Assembly (NCBI RefSeq): GCF_900106555.1
Contig: NZ_FNOE01000005.1
Span: 90,975 to 154,974, forward strand
Direction: 5' to 3'
Length of the DNA: 64,000 bases
Source: Nitrosomonas oligotropha
Lineage (GTDB): Bacteria; Pseudomonadota; Gammaproteobacteria; Burkholderiales; Nitrosomonadaceae
Shown here: piece after piece, positions 63,319 through 64,000 of the stretch
How positions within the stretch are numbered: the first letter of the stretch is position 1
How the letters are laid out: each line of letters starts with the position of its first letter
Position numbers and translations under genes: made by a program
Notes under the pieces: model-generated
Databases searched by the model: none
The model's input: the letters and a program-made list of their open reading frames with translations, nothing else
Told to the model about the DNA's origin: nothing

Positions 63319-63936
63319 ATGCAGTTCCAATTAGAGCCATTTGGCAAGTGTAAAATTTTTAAAGACGAAGACGGCAATAAAAATTTTGCCTGCGTGTTAA
63401 ATGATGTCCAACGTGTAGTACTCATACCTTCGGAAGAATTATACGAACTTATCACGCTGAGATTGATCGAGAAAAATGAAAAGCCATCCAAGTCAAGGAT
63501 CCATAGCATTATGGATGAATTGAAAGCGCTCGCAATACAAGTTGAGGATAAGGAAGACATCAAAATAAGATATACGATGGGAAATGACTGCTTATATATC
63601 AATAGAGGTTCAGGTAATCGTCAAATCAGAATCACTAAGGATAAAAAGAATGGCATTCAATGTGTAAAAGGTAGAAGAGTCAAGTTCAGAAGCTCCAAGT
63701 ATATTGGTGAGCTAGATTATCAACATAATGTTAAAGCGGATTTTGATCTTTTTTGGAAGTATGCGCCGGTTAGCAATGAGAATGATCAGTTGCTGTTACT
63801 GGCTTTCATGGTGAACGCCTGTTTCCCAAACAATGAATACCCAATTTTGCTTATTACAGGCGCCCCTGGTAGCGGTAAGACAACCCTCACAGAATTCATC
63901 CTAGATGTAAGAAATCTCAGAGTTGTTTACAGATAG
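63319..63936 (+). pseudogene. Island-type ATPase gene truncated by an insertion sequence
   Basis: The first about 195 residues form a natural protein. The N-terminal 130 residues are a basic/acidic domain I do not recognise (FQLEPFGKCKIFKDEDGN). Then NDQLLLLAFMVNACFP and NNEYPILLITGAPGSGKTTLTEFIL with Walker A follow, as in island- and phage-encoded DnaB/primase-like ATPases. After ILD (63905) the sequence switches to the IS end and stops 10 codons later. Walker B and the rest are lost or lie beyond the IS. AAGGAG lies 9 bases before the ATG. Confidence 0.75.
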
Positions 63937-64000
63937 GTTGATTGAAATAAGCGGTGAGTATTTCATAAGGGGTGGCATTATTCAAACTCTTGTGAGGCTT
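63906..64000 (-). mobile_element. End of an IS3/IS481-type insertion sequence, incomplete
   Basis: The boundary is placed at TGTAAG (63906), where the ATPase gene loses its sense. The transposase C terminus reads in from the right end on the minus strand. The other end and any target duplication are outside the window, so family and size are open. Confidence 0.65.
63917..64000 (-). CDS. Transposase C-terminal end, continues beyond the window
   Basis: The last codons read KPHKSLNNATPYEILTAYF, the RPHxSLxxxTPxE motif that ends the DDE domain of IS3 and IS481 transposases. Then NQPICKQL and TGA follow (63917-63919). Only 27 codons are in the window; the catalytic Asp and Glu residues lie beyond the end. 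Confidence 0.8.
   Translation of the reverse strand, partial: KPHKSLNNATPYEILTAYFNQPICKQL

Overview
The window looks like a chromosome segment of an ammonia-oxidising betaproteobacterium of the Nitrosomonas lineage. The main evidence is a stand-alone ammonia monooxygenase subunit C gene (amoC). Supporting evidence is a large dissolved-inorganic-carbon uptake locus fitting an autotroph, beta/gammaproteobacterial gene orders (dapF-DUF484-xerC, hslVU), Gram-negative envelope genes and two PEP-CTERM proteins. Most of the window is compact core chromosome. Accessory or decaying DNA lies near 12.2, 33.5-35.4, 47.4, 52-53.4 and 61.5-64 kb.

Layout: (1) 0.9-11.5 kb, one plus-strand operon with four NuoL/NuoM-type proton-channel subunits, a very long DabA (DUF2309) and a final beta-carbonic-anhydrase-like protein. 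It reads as an enlarged DAB-type CO2/bicarbonate accumulation machine. A small acidic protein, a terminator and a decayed SulP-type transporter follow. (2) 12.5-21.8 kb, housekeeping genes mostly on the minus strand: nudB, aspS, an FmdB-type zinc ribbon, hslU/hslV, xerC, DUF484, dapF, a GNAT and a PGPGW membrane protein, with one PEP-CTERM gene inserted. (3) 21.8-26 kb, orphan amoC with a sigma-E-like promoter, divergent from a phosphate porin behind tandem Pho boxes, then a PstS-like protein. (4) 26.3-33.4 kb, a tightly overlapping plus-strand run: peptide-type ABC permease, double ABC ATPase, prfC, metallophosphoesterase, yicC.

(5) 33.4-35.4 kb, a small cassette with a TIR/deoxyribosyltransferase-like protein, a solitary HigA-like regulator and an AbrB/MazF-type toxin-antitoxin pair. 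(6) 35.4-40.1 kb, ald, an SDR, an ankyrin protein, tatD, queD and a radical SAM protein. (7) 40.5-49.8 kb, an alginate-export-type porin, a secreted amidohydrolase with an extra C-terminal module, a second PEP-CTERM protein, a GH88-like hydrolase, a CysO-like carrier with a JAMM peptidase, an alpha/beta hydrolase and a divergent LpxK. (8) 50.2-51.6 kb, lysC and tRNA-Ser(GCU), followed by remnants of umuC and ppk2.

(9) 53.4-61.2 kb, a minus-strand carbohydrate cluster (gnd, zwf, ROK/polyphosphate-glucokinase-like, tkt, GH15 glucoamylase). It could take glucan to glucose to glucose-6-phosphate and into the oxidative pentose phosphate pathway. (10) 61.5-64 kb, the left part of an integrated element: a restriction-helicase N-terminal scrap, an unknown gene split by a possible -1 frameshift in seven A, a repeat-rich region with five exact TTTCTATTAA copies and a large hairpin, an AlpA-like regulator, and an island-type ATPase cut off by an IS3/IS481-type insertion sequence that runs off the window.

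The most notable systems are the extended DAB operon, the unnamed element at the right end, and the stress-linked amoC / phosphate-porin divergent promoter.
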